A DNA stretch of 64,000 nt from Salvator merianae. Taxonomy: Eukaryota; Chordata; Lepidosauria; Squamata; Teiidae. The stretch is taken from the NCBI GenBank assembly GCA_003586115.2, contig QVOM02000034.1:11822321-11886320 (forward strand), in the 5' to 3' direction. The notes beneath the pieces were generated by a model. The model was not told where the DNA came from and ran no database searches. It saw only the letters and a list, made by a program, of their open reading frames with translations. Made by a program: the position numbers and the translations under genes. Within the stretch, counting starts at the first letter, position 1, and each line of letters starts with the position of its first letter. Positions 41,998-55,342 of this stretch are shown piece after piece.

Positions 41998-42389
41998 CTC
42001 ACTTGAGTGCTAGTGAGTATCTGGACACTCACCGGCCAAGTGCACCTGCATTTTGCGGAGGCCCAAGCGTTCAGGAGTGTCTGCAAACACTTCTGAAGCT
42101 ACTAGCTGTGGATGCAGCATTTGCAAGTATTTCCAGTGCAAATGCTGCTGGCCACAGTGTGGCTATGGTTGTGCAGTCACACAGCGCGTCCCCGGTCACC
42201 ATGGCAGCGGCCAGACACTTCTGTGGTCTCTGTCATGGCAGGCAGCCAGCATTTGCACTGTGAGTGCTGGAATCCTGGTTCCCAGCTGTTCCAGCGCTCA
42301 CAGTGTGAATGGCTGCCACACCACATGGTCTGATCCACCTTAGAATGGGATAATTATCCCATCCTAAAGTTGAAAGTGCAAAAACAGCC
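41998..42389. mobile_element. Harbinger-like miniature element
   Basis: Left end GGGCATGTTCTCACTTGAGT, right end GTGCAAAAACAGCC followed by TTA. The interior is typical of the family ('gccatggcagcggccagac', 'ccagctgttccagcgctcac', 'gatccaccttagaatggg'). The left flanking triplet does not match, so the duplication is eroded. Confidence 0.65.
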
Positions 42390-42548
42390 TTAGACTCCAT
42401 TTATGGACCACTCAAAAGGAGGAACACAACACAGGAAGCTTCTTGAAACCTCAGTAAAGATTGGTCAAATAATCAACAATGAAAGGACTAGGTCCACATC
42501 TTCTCAAGCCACAATTAATCCCGTTATTGTCAACCAACACTTAAGCAG

Positions 42549-42600
42549 AGAAGAAGTTACTCAACACCCTATCACCCTAAGAAGAAGTTACTCAACACCA
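42549..42600. repeat. Short direct repeat
   Basis: 'agaagaagttactcaacacc' occurs in two copies about 32 bp apart (the first with one base of variation). Small local duplication with no other meaning seen. Confidence 0.7.
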
Positions 42601-42832
42601 ACACTCTAAGGTCTTATCAATCAGCTCAAAATAAACAGTTATCAGGCTGGAACGTAACACCGAGAACGAAATGCTGGGAGTTGTCATTCACTAACACATG
42701 AAGGACCACTGTCACTTTTGAAAAAATGCGGGTTAAATAATCATAAAGTTCCAGTCTATCAACGTAAGCCTATAATGGTACCACAGGCTATTTCCACACA
42801 ACGGGCCAGCTTATCTAGATCTCAGTCTACAT

Positions 42833-43103
42833 CAGGGGTGTCAAACTCATTTTAGTTCAGGGGCCGCTTCCCTTGCCTGGGGCGACGTCAGCGCGGGGGG
42901 CAGGGCGACGTCAGCGCAGTGGGCGGGGCGACATCAGTGCAGTGGGCGGGGTGACGCCAGCGACGTCAGCACGGTGGGCAGGGCGACGCCAGTACGCGGG
43001 GCGGGGCGACGCTAGTGCGCCGGCACCCGGGGAGCAACGTGGGCCGGATTGAACCCCTTGGCGGGCCGGTTCTGGCCCGCGGGCCGTACCTTTGACACCC
43101 CTG
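42833..43103. mobile_element. hAT miniature element with 8-bp target duplication and GC-rich minisatellite core
   Basis: Begins CAGGGGTGTCAAACTCA and ends TTTGACACCCCTG, flanked by an exact 8-bp GTCTACAT at 42825-42832 and 43104-43111. The interior holds 5-6 units of about 24-28 bp around 'ggggcgacgtcagcgc(a/g)' and then 'gggccggattgaaccccttg'. Such ends and duplication are typical of hAT miniature elements. Very high GC and CpG relative to surroundings. Confidence 0.9.
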
Positions 43104-43111
43104 GTCTACAT

Positions 43112-45114
43112 TATCAGTCTGTGAAGTTGCCAGCCAAAAGTATTTCAGCCATGTGTCCAGAAGCAGCACGATTCCGACACTGCTTCCAGGTTTGTGGCAA
43201 AATGGTACCAGATTTGCTATATCAGACCATGGCCTGCATGCTGTCCACATGTGGACTGTGGTCTGGTGTACCTCCTGGAATACTTCATGGACCACTTGCA
43301 AGCAGTCCTTGGTTGGAATGGGCTACAGGGCCATTTTCAAGCCGTAGTCCACTCCAAATCTCTGGTAGGCACAGACAGAACATTCTAATGGAGGGTGTGG
43401 CATCTGCTAGACCGCTCTATTTCTGCACCATGATGTGGACGGAGTGGCCTAGTGAATCCCTTGAGCCGGTCTCCTGACCCAGTGCAGACAGGGTCATATA
43501 ATCTACCATGCAAATCAATTATACAATGTGTGTTTTTTTAATAGCAGTCCACCCTAAATTTGGCATAGCAACATGTCTATCATCATATGGATTTAGAATG
43601 CTCTACAAAATTTGCAAGGGTGGAATTAATAATAATATATATAATATAAATTCAGTATTATATGTACATTAATTACATATTGATATGGAATGAGTGCAAT
43701 TATAGGAGTTTGCCTCAAGATGGCAATACAATTTCACTGTGTTTTTCAAGTTTTCTCAAAGTTTTCAGTTTCCAGGGGAATAAAGAGAGAGAGAATTAGT
43801 AATGTCACTTGTCCTTGCTGGTTTGCTGCTATCAAATTTCTTTTGTATTACATTGATGTGGAAGAACTTTGCATATATCCTAGCTGAAGCTCTCAATTCG
43901 CAGCATAATCAAAGAAAGGCCAAACAGGTATGTGAGATGATCCTGCCTTTGGAGTTTTGAAGGCATTCCATGGATATCATTTGCTTATTGTTTCTTTCCC
44001 CAAAATGCTGAATGGGAGGCTCCAAAGCTTTGTAGGTGTTCACAGAAGTTCTCCAGATACAGCTGTGACCTCAGCAACCATATTGACAATCCCTGACTTA
44101 GAACCTCACCCAAAGTCCCATGCTGTGACATACAACATGGCATGCAAATGGTTTCCTGAAAGTGAGGAAACTCCGAAAGAATGGCTGTAAACTTTATGTC
44201 TCCTCAAAATGTGACCTCCGCTGAAATAGCCCATACCTTCAAAGTTACACAGCGGAATTTTGGCATAGAATGTAACCCACATTGCGTTCATGGCAGTTTC
44301 CATGATGGATGGTGCTTTAAAACGGCTGCCTTTGTCAGATTCAGTATGTCCACCACAGCCTTCTCTGCATAAGCCATGTAATTAACATCTTCGCTATTGT
44401 ATCCTGGGCAGTCAAACAAATCCGGCTAAGCTGTGTTATGAATCAGTATTGCCCAGCAAATGGCACTTGTTCCTTCTGGGGTTTTATTATTATTTTTTAA
44501 TAGCTCGCTATTGTCTGAGTTCAACCACTGTAGCAGTTGGACTCTGTCTAAAGCTGGCTTGGGTGGCTATCATAAAACAGTAAAGAATGTTGTTAACTGC
44601 TCCTGATCTAGTTATTTTTCAAGTGACATTTTAACAGTTCAACGGTATTTGGGGCCAAACGCATGTTTCTTTTTTGTAACAGCTCTTTTGGTTTTCTGTT
44701 CCAGTCTCTGCTCACGCTTAGCTGCCCTTTAATTTTGATTTCTTGCCACTGGGGCAAACAGCATGTTTCCTAGTGACGGTTAAGAGCACAAGTGGTTCCT
44801 TGACATTTGAGAACTGTTCTGGTTGTTGTACTAAACCCAAACGTTATGGCTTGCGTTTGTAACAATTACCAATTTGTTAATGCCTTGAACCCTCCTCTTC
44901 CCAGTTCCTCTGGCATGCACACTTTGCAGTGAGTTTTAGGAATAGCCGAAATCCAGGAGCAAACAAACAAAGAAAAAAGAATGCCTGGTGCCAGTTGCTA
45001 AGGCTGTAAAGAGAGGGTTTTTCGGAGAGGCCACTTTGGGGCATGGAAAGTAGCCCGGGATGGGTCAGGTTCCAATGCTGGCTGGTTAAATGATGCAGGC
45101 CAAATGGCAAGTTA
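43112..45114. other. Intergenic sequence; no gene recognised
   Basis: 43112-43480 is moderately GC-rich and may be the remainder of a DNA element into which the hAT inserted ('agtgcagacagggtcatata' near 43480). 43600-43680 is TA-rich ('aataatatatataatataaa'). No coding evidence. Confidence 0.4.
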
Positions 45115-45357
45115 GAACATAAGAACATAAGATAAGTCCTGCTAGATCAACGCACAGCCCATCTAGTCCAGCATCCTGTCTCATACAGTGGCCCACTAAT
45201 TGCTTCTGACCATTCTCGAGCATAAGACAAAGACAAAACCTTCACCTGCTCTCAACTCCCTGCAAATGGCCTTTAGAGGCATCCTGCCTGTCCCTCCACC
45301 CTGTTGGCAGTACCTAGGCATCCATTCTAGTAGCCATTGATACACCTGACCCCCATT
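45115..45357 (-). mobile_element. CR1 LINE 3' fragment
   Basis: 'agaacataagaacataagat', 'cccatctagtccagcatcct' and 'tgcaaatggcctttagaggc' match 19125-19350 and 50776-50980. Only the 3' end is retained. Confidence 0.7.
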
Positions 45358-45759
45358 TTAGAGGCCTTAGTTGAAGTCATTCCACCTGTGTTGCACCAGC
45401 CCCACCCCACCGCTGCCCTAAGAGTGAGGGCAGCAAGGGCTTTCTTTGACCCTCCAGGAGCACTGATGGCTAGGTGTATATTTGGGCTAGGAAAAAAAAA
45501 TACACCTCTTTGTTCCAAAGGCAATGTGAGGAAGTGCCAGCTCCCCTAAACCATACCGTTTGCTTCCAGTATAATCCAAAGAGTTTTCAGAGGTGGGGGC
45601 AGGCTGAAGTTCAGTGCTGTTAGATGCTGTTCCCTGTTGACTGATAAGTGAAGAAAACCCTTTGAAATTCTGTAGCCATGAAGCAATTGCCTTCTCACTT
45701 GGATAGGAGGGGTTGTTTTTTTAAAGACAAGCTTGTGCTTTCCACCCAGAATTAACAAT

Positions 45760-46640
45760 GGATGGCACAGGCAGCACATGGAACATACTTTGGAGGAGCA
45801 TCCAATCTGCCCCATCTCCACAGCATGAGGGTGCTTAGGGGGACTTGAATGCCCCTCCAAGACACAAAAAATGTTCAGTGCACGAGGAGTGATTCTGAGA
45901 TCACTTCTCATACACTGAACTGGGCCATCGCTGCAGCAAAACGTGCTGTGTTTTTCCTGTGGGCATGCTGCTCAAGCGCATAGAGAGTGAGGAGACCTGT
46001 TGTGCACAAGTGTGGCGACTGGTGCAATGCAGCCTCAGTGATGGCAGTGGACTTGTCAAACCTCTTGCCTAGGCTGTCTCAGGTTGCTGTCTCAGGTTGC
46101 AAGGGCAACCCAGTCCAGTGGAGGCACCTCTCCAAGGCATCTCCCACCAGCGAAATGGAGACATGACCATGGTTTGAATTAAAACTCCATTTCACAGTGA
46201 ATTTACCATTCCGCTTACGCCTCTGATTGGCCCTGATTATGCTGCATCGCCTGGTCTTGTTTGCTGTATCCAGTATTATCAGTTCCAAGATTTGCGAGGA
46301 ACGTGTGACCAAGATCGATTCCGTGTCTTCACATGGTATTCAAGACTCCTTGGGAGGGTATCAAAGTCTGCCTGTCCTCACAGCATTTCATGCTGAAGTG
46401 GCATAAGGAGGTGCAGAAGGACTTCAATCCCCCTCTAAGGTGCAAAAAGTGCAGCATGCAAGAAGCAGCTTTGAAGGTGCTTCTCACACACCGAACTGGG
46501 TCCTCACTGCATTGAAACTTCACTGTATTTGTATTTGGGCCTGTTGTGGCCGCAAATAGAGAAAGAAGGACAGGAGTGGAGCCATCAAGCTGTTTTTCAA
46601 GGCAGCCTGATCCAGCAGAGGGGCTGGTGCACTGGAGACA
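45760..46640. repeat. Pair of diverged repeat copies
   Basis: The left copy (about 45780-46110) has 'cacttctcatacactgaact', 'gggccatcgctgcagcaaaac' and 'gtgctgtg'; the right copy (about 46370-46640) has 'gcttctcacacaccgaactg', 'ggtcctcactgcattgaaac' and 'cactgtat', each preceded by 'ctccaagacacaaaaa' or 'ctctaaggtgcaaaaa'. Same order and direction, so it is a dispersed or duplicated family of unknown type. Confidence 0.5.
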
Positions 46641-48950
46641 CTGAACATCGCCAGTGGTTCACTGAGGATTTGAACCCAGTGCTAGAAAAACTTGAATGCA
46701 CTTGAATCCAGCATTCACTAACCTAATTGCCTTCAGATGTGTTGAAGTGCCATTCCTAGCAGTCCCAGCCAGAATATTGTTTTTGGAATCTAGTTCAAAA
46801 TATCTGGAGAGCACCGTGTTGGTGAGGACTGCTCTAAGCACTGAACCATACTGCCTTCTCATTCATGAATTTGACCTGCTCTTTGAACTGCCCTAGTTGA
46901 ATATTTGTGTGCCAGGGAGCCACTTCCCACCCCCTGGGATTTTCTTTTAGTCCAGGGCCACAAGAATTGTGACTTCATCAGGAGCTAAGAAGCCTACAAA
47001 GTTTGCAGGGCTGAAAGTCCTTCAGAGAGCTGCAGCTGTTTGCCATGCCTGCTTGCTAGGAGAAGAGCCGTAGCAGTGGAGGGGCACTGTGTGTTTGGTG
47101 TCTTGCCATCCCATCTGGCAGATGGCTGCTCACTCCAGGAGGTCAGATGCATAGCCAGGCAAACTGCCTTGCTGCTGACGGTTTCCCTCTCTCTCAACAG
47201 CAGGCGAGTGAGCTGGAACAATACATTGTTCTCATGGGCCAGTGATGAAGGATGACAGGTTGCAGGGGATGAGGGGAAGGTTATTGATGAGAAGATCCGT
47301 CTGGATAATTGTTATAATTATATCCCGGGGATTTTGCGCCCATCAGATGCATTTATACTGTTGTCCTCAGATGATAAACACAAGTCTGACAGAGAACTTC
47401 CATACTTGGCCTTCGAAACTGCAGCATTTGCCTTTTGTGCAAACAAAGAGAGAAATGCTTTCAGTATTTGCTTTTTGCAATAGCCAAGCTCCTCCTCCCC
47501 TTTTATCATGTGGAAAAAACTCATTGCACACTCCTGCACAAGTAGCTACTTCAGATGGGATGTAGGCCAATTATCAAGCATGAAAAGAAAAAAAAAGTAA
47601 TACTTCTGAATCCTCAGTCATATCATGGCACCTGAGAGAGACCAACAGCAACAGGAGCTTAATTGTGAATGATGATAAAACAATACTGTTTTTCCTATGA
47701 AGCCTGCCCAATTGTAGAAGTACCCAATTGCCAACTGATGGTTTACAAATGTAGACTTGTGCCGAACTGTATTTTGTTGTTAGTGAACCACCAAAGATGG
47801 CCAGGACTGATAGGTGCTGCATAATGCAAGCCTGACCCTTCTTGACACCACTAGCAAGGGAAGAGGCAGCTGAGGGAAGCTGAAGGCCAGGTAGATCAAA
47901 AGGTAAACAGACCTGCTCCATTCCGTGTCACCACTTCCCCTTTTCCAGGCTGCAGTACTTGCATGTGATGCCATCATTTGTCAGAGATGGCGTCACTGCT
48001 GTGAACTATGTTTGACCTCTTCCTGCAGGCGGGAAGAGGTCAGGTGGGAAACAACTGTGTTTGGGCTGACTTTGGGATATCCCCAGGCAGATATCCTGTT
48101 TAGGCAGGAGAATCTGCCCCATCAAATGGTCGATGTGTATAATGTAAATATATAGAAATCCTGCACTGGGCAAAGCACTTGCTGTGTAAATAAGCTGCAT
48201 TAACTTGCTGTTTTTTCAAGCGTGGTTCCTTTTTTTTGGCATTCACCAGCTTCATGTCATACATGTATGGTGATCCACTGCTCTAGGATTTCTCAGGCCT
48301 CTGTCCAGCACTGCACCTGCATGATGACATTGTGTTCAAGCCTGGTGTGACCTTGCCTGCTCCAGCCTGAGGAAGAGGAAGCAGCAACAAAGAATGGGGC
48401 GGGTCCATTCATCTGATTTACTTGGCCCTCAGCTTCCTCTCACCTGCCCCCTTCCTTGCTGCTGATGTCAGGTAGGACCAAGATTACACAGTGCAATACA
48501 TAACAATCTCAGCCTTTGAGTGATTCACTTAAAGCAAACCATAGTTTAGAACAAATCACCATTGGATTATAGGCAACCTACTACATTGGATTCAATCCAC
48601 AGCACAACCATGGTTTGCTTAAATACTTTCATACACATAGGTTTTATTGTAACCTGCCCTGAAATCTCTTGATATAGGGGAAGATAAAAATACCAAAAAA
48701 AAAAATACTTTGTGTTCAGATAGCAGCTGGTGATTTGGGCAGTTTAATGGTAGCCTTTCTGCTCTGCTTCAAAAAGCCATAAAGCTACAGTTTATAACAA
48801 TTAAGGAGAAGAGTTGTTTATGAAATTCAAAATGAGCTTGCTGTGGTGCTTCAAGGGGCGTTGAGAGACATAAAACAGCTGTGTTAACCAGACTGTGATC
48901 CCTACCTATAAATTGCATCTAAAGATGGGGAAGTTTAAAAAGGTTCCTCA
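46641..48950. other. Intergenic; nothing supported
   Basis: Open frames here (up to 115 codons) lack recognisable domains and overlap on both strands. A poly(A) run occurs near 48698. No RNA gene or clear element. Confidence 0.4.
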
Positions 48951-49503
48951 GGCCTTTTCTGCATTTACTTGTAGTCCAGGCCAGTGCAAGTCCTGGTCCA
49001 CTTCTGGGACCACTTCTCTCTCTTCTGCACTACAGAGTGTGGATTACAGAAGCCCCACCTCCTGGTAGGATGCCACATCTGCATTGGATGCAGCGTAGCC
49101 TGGTTTAGGTGGCCAAAATGACTGCCTAGATTAAGATATCTATAGGCCTGTTTCAACAGGTTTACTAGCAGTCCAGGAACTGCTAGACCAACCTAGGAAG
49201 GCATGGGAAAAGCATCCACTGCTTCCGTGGGCTGGTGTAATAGAGGGGCTTATTTTGGCACCGTACCAATTGAGCTGCCAAAATGGTAGGGCTCCAAGGC
49301 CAGGTTTAGTTCTGAAGCTTGCAAAAGCTTTGAAGTGGTGTGAAGTTACATGGGGCCTTATGAACAGGCCATCCCAGTGCAAGACAACCTTGTTCCAAGC
49401 CAGGTGGATCACTCCAGTCCAGAACCACCCCAATCAAAGCAATTCCGCTGGACTGCTCTCCCCCCGCCCGCCCCCCGCAACACACACAAGTACAGAAACA
49501 GCC
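48951..49503. mobile_element. One or two Harbinger-like miniature elements
   Basis: 'ggccttttctgcatttactt' near 48953 and 'taggcctgtttcaacagg' near 49143 are left-type termini. 'cacaagtacagaaacagcc' ending near 49503 is a right-type terminus. A short polymorphic-looking (CCCCCG)n stretch lies at about 49460-49478. The exact pairing of ends is unresolved. Confidence 0.45.
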
Positions 49504-50775
49504 TGATTTAGAGATGGGGGAAGGAAAGCAACTGTGGTGCAACTAATTTTTGTGTTTATTTTTTTCACATGGTAGGGCCACCACTTCTTTATAGAATATG
49601 GGCTATGGTCTCCCTATGTGCTGGAGCTCTCCACAATACAGTACTAGCCAAAAAGTGGGGGGAGGGGAAAATGTAACTGAAGATGAAAGTGAGCCTTTCT
49701 ACACTTGCCAGACACTCTGCTGCCTTGCCACTTGCAAGGCAGTAGCTTCGCACCTAGCCACAGGATCTGGTGGTGAACACAGAATTGTGTCCCTGTTATG
49801 GTGCAGCAAATAAAGAGCTTTCATAGCAGGCCAGCCGTAGGTTCAGATACTTTGGCTATAACAGACATTGGTCTGCGATGTTATTTACACAGTGCAGGTA
49901 TCCCAGGCAGACACACTGTTCTCGAGTATCCAGTCAGCAGCCACAGCTGGTTTCCCACCAAGATCGAAAACTGCTCCAACGTCAAGGGGAGGAAAATGCC
50001 CATTTTTGTGGTTAAGGTACCTTCTACATAGCCATTCTTGGCTGTCTTCTGGACAACTGGGGGACAGGTCAGACAAATACTGCTATCTCCCCCCCTGTGC
50101 CTACTCAATCCCCAGCCAGTAAGCCAGTTTTAAGTATTCTGAGGCTGCTGTTTTCAGATGGGTTGTCTCCTGGTCAAATGCACGTGACACCCAAGATTCT
50201 GCTCAGTGGCCCAAAATGTGGCTGGATTTACAGCTTCAGACCAAAAGCTGCTGAGGGTGGTGTTCTGTGGGGTTATTTCAAAGCCCTGTGTGCATACAGG
50301 CTGCCCCCACTCAGATATGGCAGATCCCTGCTACCCCTTCCAGATCCCGCCCCTTTTCCACAATGTGGGTGGAGCCTAAATTGCCACTCAGAAACAAAAC
50401 AAAAGGCAAAGTTCTTAGGATCTCCATGGGAAGGGACAAGAAGAAATAGAGGTTTGATCTAAGTAGCCCTTTTCCATTGTAAAAAAGATACTGGGTCAAA
50501 ATCCCCCCTTTCAAGTTCTCCCCTCCTAGTTCTTGCTGCTAATAGTAGCCAGTTTCCCATGGTTATAGTACATACAAACAGGACCTAACTAATGAAATAC
50601 AAAAGAGCATTTTTTTCAACCTTTAAAGACCCAGTAAAAACTGGCAACATAGGAACCAATCACTGATCATGTATTAGTATTGCTCAACTATTGCAGTCAC
50701 ACTTAAAGGAGTTGAAAAAGGAAACAGACCAACAAACTGACCCTGGTTCATGCTGAACATTTTATAGAACTTTAG
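49504..50775. other. Intergenic; nothing supported
   Basis: No gene or confident repeat. The + strand frame at 50097-50462 (121 codons) contains no known motif. Confidence 0.35.
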
Positions 50776-51110
50776 GGATAAGAACATTGGAGGAACTCTG
50801 CTGGATCAGGCCTTAGCCCATATAGTCCAGCACCCTGTCTCACACAGTGGCCCACCTATTGTTCCTGAGCTTTTTCAAGCAGAGGATAAAAGCAAAACCT
50901 TCACCTGCTCTCGACTCCATGCAAATGGCCTTTAGAGGCATCCTGCCTGTCTCTCCATCCTGGAGGCAGCACCTAGGCATCTATTTTAGTAGCCATTAAT
51001 ATTCCTGATCTCCGTGAATCTGTCCAATCCATTCTCAAAGCTATCCAGACTGGTTGCTGTCACCACCTCTTCTTCCATACACCAATGACCCTCTGGGAGA
51101 AAAAATACTT
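50776..51110 (-). mobile_element. CR1 LINE 3' fragment
   Basis: 'aagaacattggaggaactct', 'gctggatcaggccttagccc', 'agtccagcaccctgtctcac' and 'gttgctgtcaccacctcttc' are reverse-complement CR1 3' sequence, collinear with 19125-19440. Confidence 0.7.
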
Positions 51111-54099
51111 CAGTTCAATACTGAGCTCAATGAACCAAAACTGGTTTGCTTTAGAATTGGTTTGGTATGTCTCTAATTTGATATTTGTTGTTCAGAAGCT
51201 TGGTAGGGCCTAAGGAAACCCCTGGCAGAATAGAAATTGCATCAGGCTACATAATGATCCTATAGTGTGGTTCAACACGGCCATGGACAATCCCATCTCT
51301 CTAGAGTCCAGAAAAGGTCAGGAGGGGCAGCCAGGAGCAAGGTGATATGAGATACATCCTTACCTCGCTCTGTGGTCAAGTTGTCTAGTTGTTCCATCAA
51401 GTAAGATGGGCACGTCTGATTCGACCGCTTCATAAAGTATCATAAAGGGTCATTTGCCTACTAGACAGATGGCATGAAGAACAGCAAAAGGTCACCAAAG
51501 GAGTGATGGTCTCCTCCTCTTCTAGGAGGGTTTCTGTTCTTGTGGTGGGAAACACTTTTTCTAAATACAGCATTTTGTTGGAAATCTCATTTCTCTCGCG
51601 TGCAAGAGGCAACATTTACTCCTTAAAAACAGGTAATAATATACAGTGCAACAAGCAGTTGCATAGTCTTCAGCTATGGATAATCCATTTTTAAAAACAG
51701 TTTTCTTATTCACAGGTTTTTAATAATTTGCGTCCCACATTTGTTTCTGCCATCAAACTGGATTCTTTCTAGTTTCATATGAATGCACAAACCCATATGA
51801 ATAACATTCTCCAAAGGCCATGCTGATTTAAATGTACACATTTTAGAAGCATATGTGTTTTGTGTGGACTGTATATCCATCCATGCTTTGCTTAAATGTA
51901 TTAATTCAAATTTGTGTAAATATGGACATTCATGCATATTGAAATTGAATGAGTGTGGCTCCCTAAATAACCACTCAAATATGAACAGGCTATGAATATT
52001 TTCCCCTTCTTTCTCTCTGGCCAATTAGTTTTCAACAAGCTCTGACACATCGAAGCTTGGTATTAACATAAAAGTTGCATCTGGCAAATCTAACTCTTAT
52101 TAACCAACCTTTTTTCAAGTGATGAACTAGAAATGCCTTTCAGTTGCATCAAAATGCTTTCCTTTGGTTACTGGAGGATGGCGGGACTTCTGCTTTTATA
52201 ACCTGGCACTCCATTAACCATGGAAAAGTTCTGCTCCAGTACCTTCTGGAGTCATTTGCGTGTCCAGACTTGCTTCTCTCCTAGGAAGACAGTAATAAAG
52301 GTACTAAGAGAGCAGTGTATCTCCTAAGATCATGAACTTTAACCAGAAAATTTAGCATCTCTACTTTGTCTAAAAGCAAGTAGTACTGGAGAGAGATTTT
52401 TTTAAAAAGACCAATAGGCTAAGATCAAATAATAAAATATTGGCCATTATTGTGTAGTGCACTCTGCACTAGCCACGCTACCTAGCCTTCAACATTTCTG
52501 GATGAGGTTATTTTGGCCATGTGCTGCTTTTGTGTGCCCAGCTGAAAAATGGCCCGGTTGGTATACAGGCCCACAGAAGTGTGCTTTTCACACACCCTTC
52601 ATAATCTAGTCCACTGACACTGATCCCCTTTGCAGACCACTTCATCAGAGTTTACCTATAACAAATCGGCACCCTATCCCAGGCTACTGCTCTGTACAGT
52701 GCAGACAGAATGTGCTTCTGGAAGGGCAGGGTCTACACTGTTCTGCTCTAGCCTATAGAAGGCAGGCCCCAGATTCTTCTGTAGACCAGGATAACAGCCC
52801 ATTTAGAAAGGGCCATGGTCTGAATGAAAAGCTAATACAAGGCCACAGTACCAAAACAGATACAGCCGGGAAGAAAAAGATATCATTATCATCTATTGCT
52901 TCAATCAGCCACCAAGAATCAGGCCAACTATAGAGGCAAGCTGCATGGTCTTCTAGGAGGGCAGATGTAAAGGATGTCAAAACTAGTGGGTTCCACTGGA
53001 GGAAAGAGAGGTGATAAATGGAGATAGCTGAAAGATAAAAGGGGGAGTGCTGGAGGGCAGCTCTGAAATGAGCAGGAACTGCAGGCAGGTATGGGGGATA
53101 TTCTAGGAGATGGGGGTGGGACTGTCCTTTTTCTGGGCCTCCTCTGGGTCACCCTTAGGTGGGACATACATATGGCATCATGCAGCCCAGGCAGCTGCCA
53201 GGTCCTTTATTTGTTCTCGTTCCTTGCAAGGTGGGTGTCTCCCAGCAGGGTCAAGAACCCCACATACCTCCCCCTATCCTCATCCCATCTCCGTGAGGGG
53301 TGCCTGAAACTGTAGGGCTGGCAGTGAGTATCAGATGTTGATTAATGCATGCATGGCAACTGATGCAGCCATGAAGCAAAATGTCCTACTATTTAATTTG
53401 CATCGCAGTCTTTAGAAGGAAAGAAAAAATACTACATTCAAGCACTTTCAATAAAAGACAATAAAAGACATTGAACTGATTCTGCTATTTCCTAGAAACT
53501 TCTGCATGCAAATAGAGAGAAGGTGGAAGTAGAAACATTGTGAAGGAGAGGAGAAAGTCGGAAAGGTCATAGGGAATTTGATGCTATCATGGTTCTTAAA
53601 CAACAAACTGGGTCAAATTAGTTGGAATATGGAAAGTTCATTCAAGGGTACTGACTGCAACATTTGCCAGAAGAGAGATAATGTTTTACAGTACAAGGAC
53701 AAAATAAATGCTGCTATTCCTATCACATTGACTTTAAAAAAATACATCAAAAAGCCTGTGTGGATTAACTGATCCAGTGTTCTGTTTCAAAAGGCCTTAT
53801 TCCAATGCTACGTGTTTTAAGTTAAATCTCTGACTATGTATCATTGAAGTCTCTCTGGATTCAAGCTGGCAAAAGACTTTGTCAAGTTTGGCCCTCCTGG
53901 CTCCATGTAACCTTATCTGTATGAGAGCTATTTATGGGTGACGTGCACTTGAAAAAATGGATGGACCACCGACTGCCACGCTTTAAGAAAGAAGGGACAG
54001 GAAGTTCTGTCTATTACGATCGTTAGATTGCAACTTCCAGTGTTGCCATACTGACTGGGGCCACTGGGAGTCAGGGTGTAACCACATCTCGAGGTTGAC
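51111..54099. other. Intergenic; nothing supported
   Basis: Mostly AT-rich with a more GC-rich stretch at 53040-53300. I looked on the - strand for the RBM38 C-terminus, the expected neighbour in mammals, and did not find it. A doubled 'aataaaagacaataaaagac' lies near 53450. Confidence 0.4.
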
Positions 54100-54222
54100 A
54101 GGTTTTCCATCCTGGGTCTGCACTGGTGGCCATGGGTTTCCATAGTTTTTAAGCAGCAGTCTTATCCAGCCTTAATGGAGATGCCAGGGACTGAATCCGT
54201 TTGGACACAAAGCACTTCCACT
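54100..54222 (-). mobile_element. tRNA-derived SINE fragment
   Basis: On the - strand, 'ggattcagtccctggcatct' followed by 'ccattaaggctggataagac' resembles the B-box region and following core of Sauria-type SINEs. The head is missing. It overlaps slightly the end of the neighbouring SINE. Confidence 0.5.
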
Positions 54223-54391
54223 GTCACAGTGCTGTAGCAGAGCCAACTCCTGCATGGGCATATCCATGCAGTTTCTTGGCCACATAGAAGTGGTTTGACA
54301 CCATCTTCTTTTAAGGAGATGCCAGGGATCGAACTCGGTGACCTTCTCCTTTCCAAGCAGTGTTCATCACTGAGCAACAGTCACTCTCTAG
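54196..54391 (-). mobile_element. tRNA-derived SINE (Sauria type)
   Basis: Reading the - strand from 54391: an A box in 'ttgctcagtgatgaacac', a B box in 'gagttcgatccctggc' (plus coordinates 54321-54336), then 'gtcaaaccacttctatgtgg', 'ccaagaaactgcatgg' and 'aggagttggc', in the same order as the SINEs at 10751-11163. So both loci carry the same tRNA-head/BovB-tail design. Confidence 0.65.
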
Positions 54392-55342
54392 TTTTTTCAT
54401 TACTCCAGTACTGCAACTGCCAAACCTAAAGGAGTCTCCACAAATTCAATTCCCATCTGCAGAATTGTCCTGAGGACAACGCTGGAGGGAGAGAGCTGAC
54501 AATTGATGGAGGAACAACTAACCCATGTGCTGCTTCCTGTAACTTGTGTCTCACATCCTTCTGCTAGACACTTGCAGAAGAACATCTGTCTTTTTTCCTC
54601 ATCCTCTCATGAGACTGGAACTCAGATGGTGTCCTCCTGTTCATGCCTAACCTGGTCCTCAGACTTGCTTGGGCTACAATGTGAGCAGTGATTCAAGCTA
54701 AAATCTAACCATGCCATCTAGTCATACTGTTCCTTTTCTTGGGAAGAGAGGCTTAAAGCAGAAACAAAAAGTCCAGTTTTTCATTCATTATAGCGACACC
54801 TCTGGTGGTATCTACAAGCAGATCCTGAAGCAGTTGTGTCAGAATTGGCCATTGACCATGCAAGGACACATGAACGCTCACTGCCAGGTTGTCTGGATAA
54901 GTGTTCACTGTGGTTTGCTGTGAAAATTAAAAAAAGATGAACTCATAACCCTTTTCAACCACTAGAAGTAGCTGATAGCAGGTAACTACCATCACCCAAG
55001 GAGCCTGAACATGCACCAAGGATTGAAACATTTGGACACAGGACATGTGTCCGCTTTTGCATCCTATTAAAACTTCAAAGGTCACAGGTGTGGAAAGAGC
55101 CACTATCTTCACCTCCCTCCATTTGTGCTTAGACATACAGGTGTGTCCATGGGATAAATCTCCACAACTGGATTCAGTTGTAGTTAACAATGCAACCTAG
55201 TTTGTGTTGTAGGAAATATACTTGGACTATTTGGTCATCATAGAAGGATTCCACATTTCATCAGTATTGATACATACAACTGACCAGACAAATAGCACTG
55301 TATAGTGGCTAGAGTGTTGGACTAGCAACTAGCGGTGATTCC
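54392..55342. other. Intergenic; nothing supported
   Basis: No gene, RNA gene or paired termini recognised. Confidence 0.35.
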
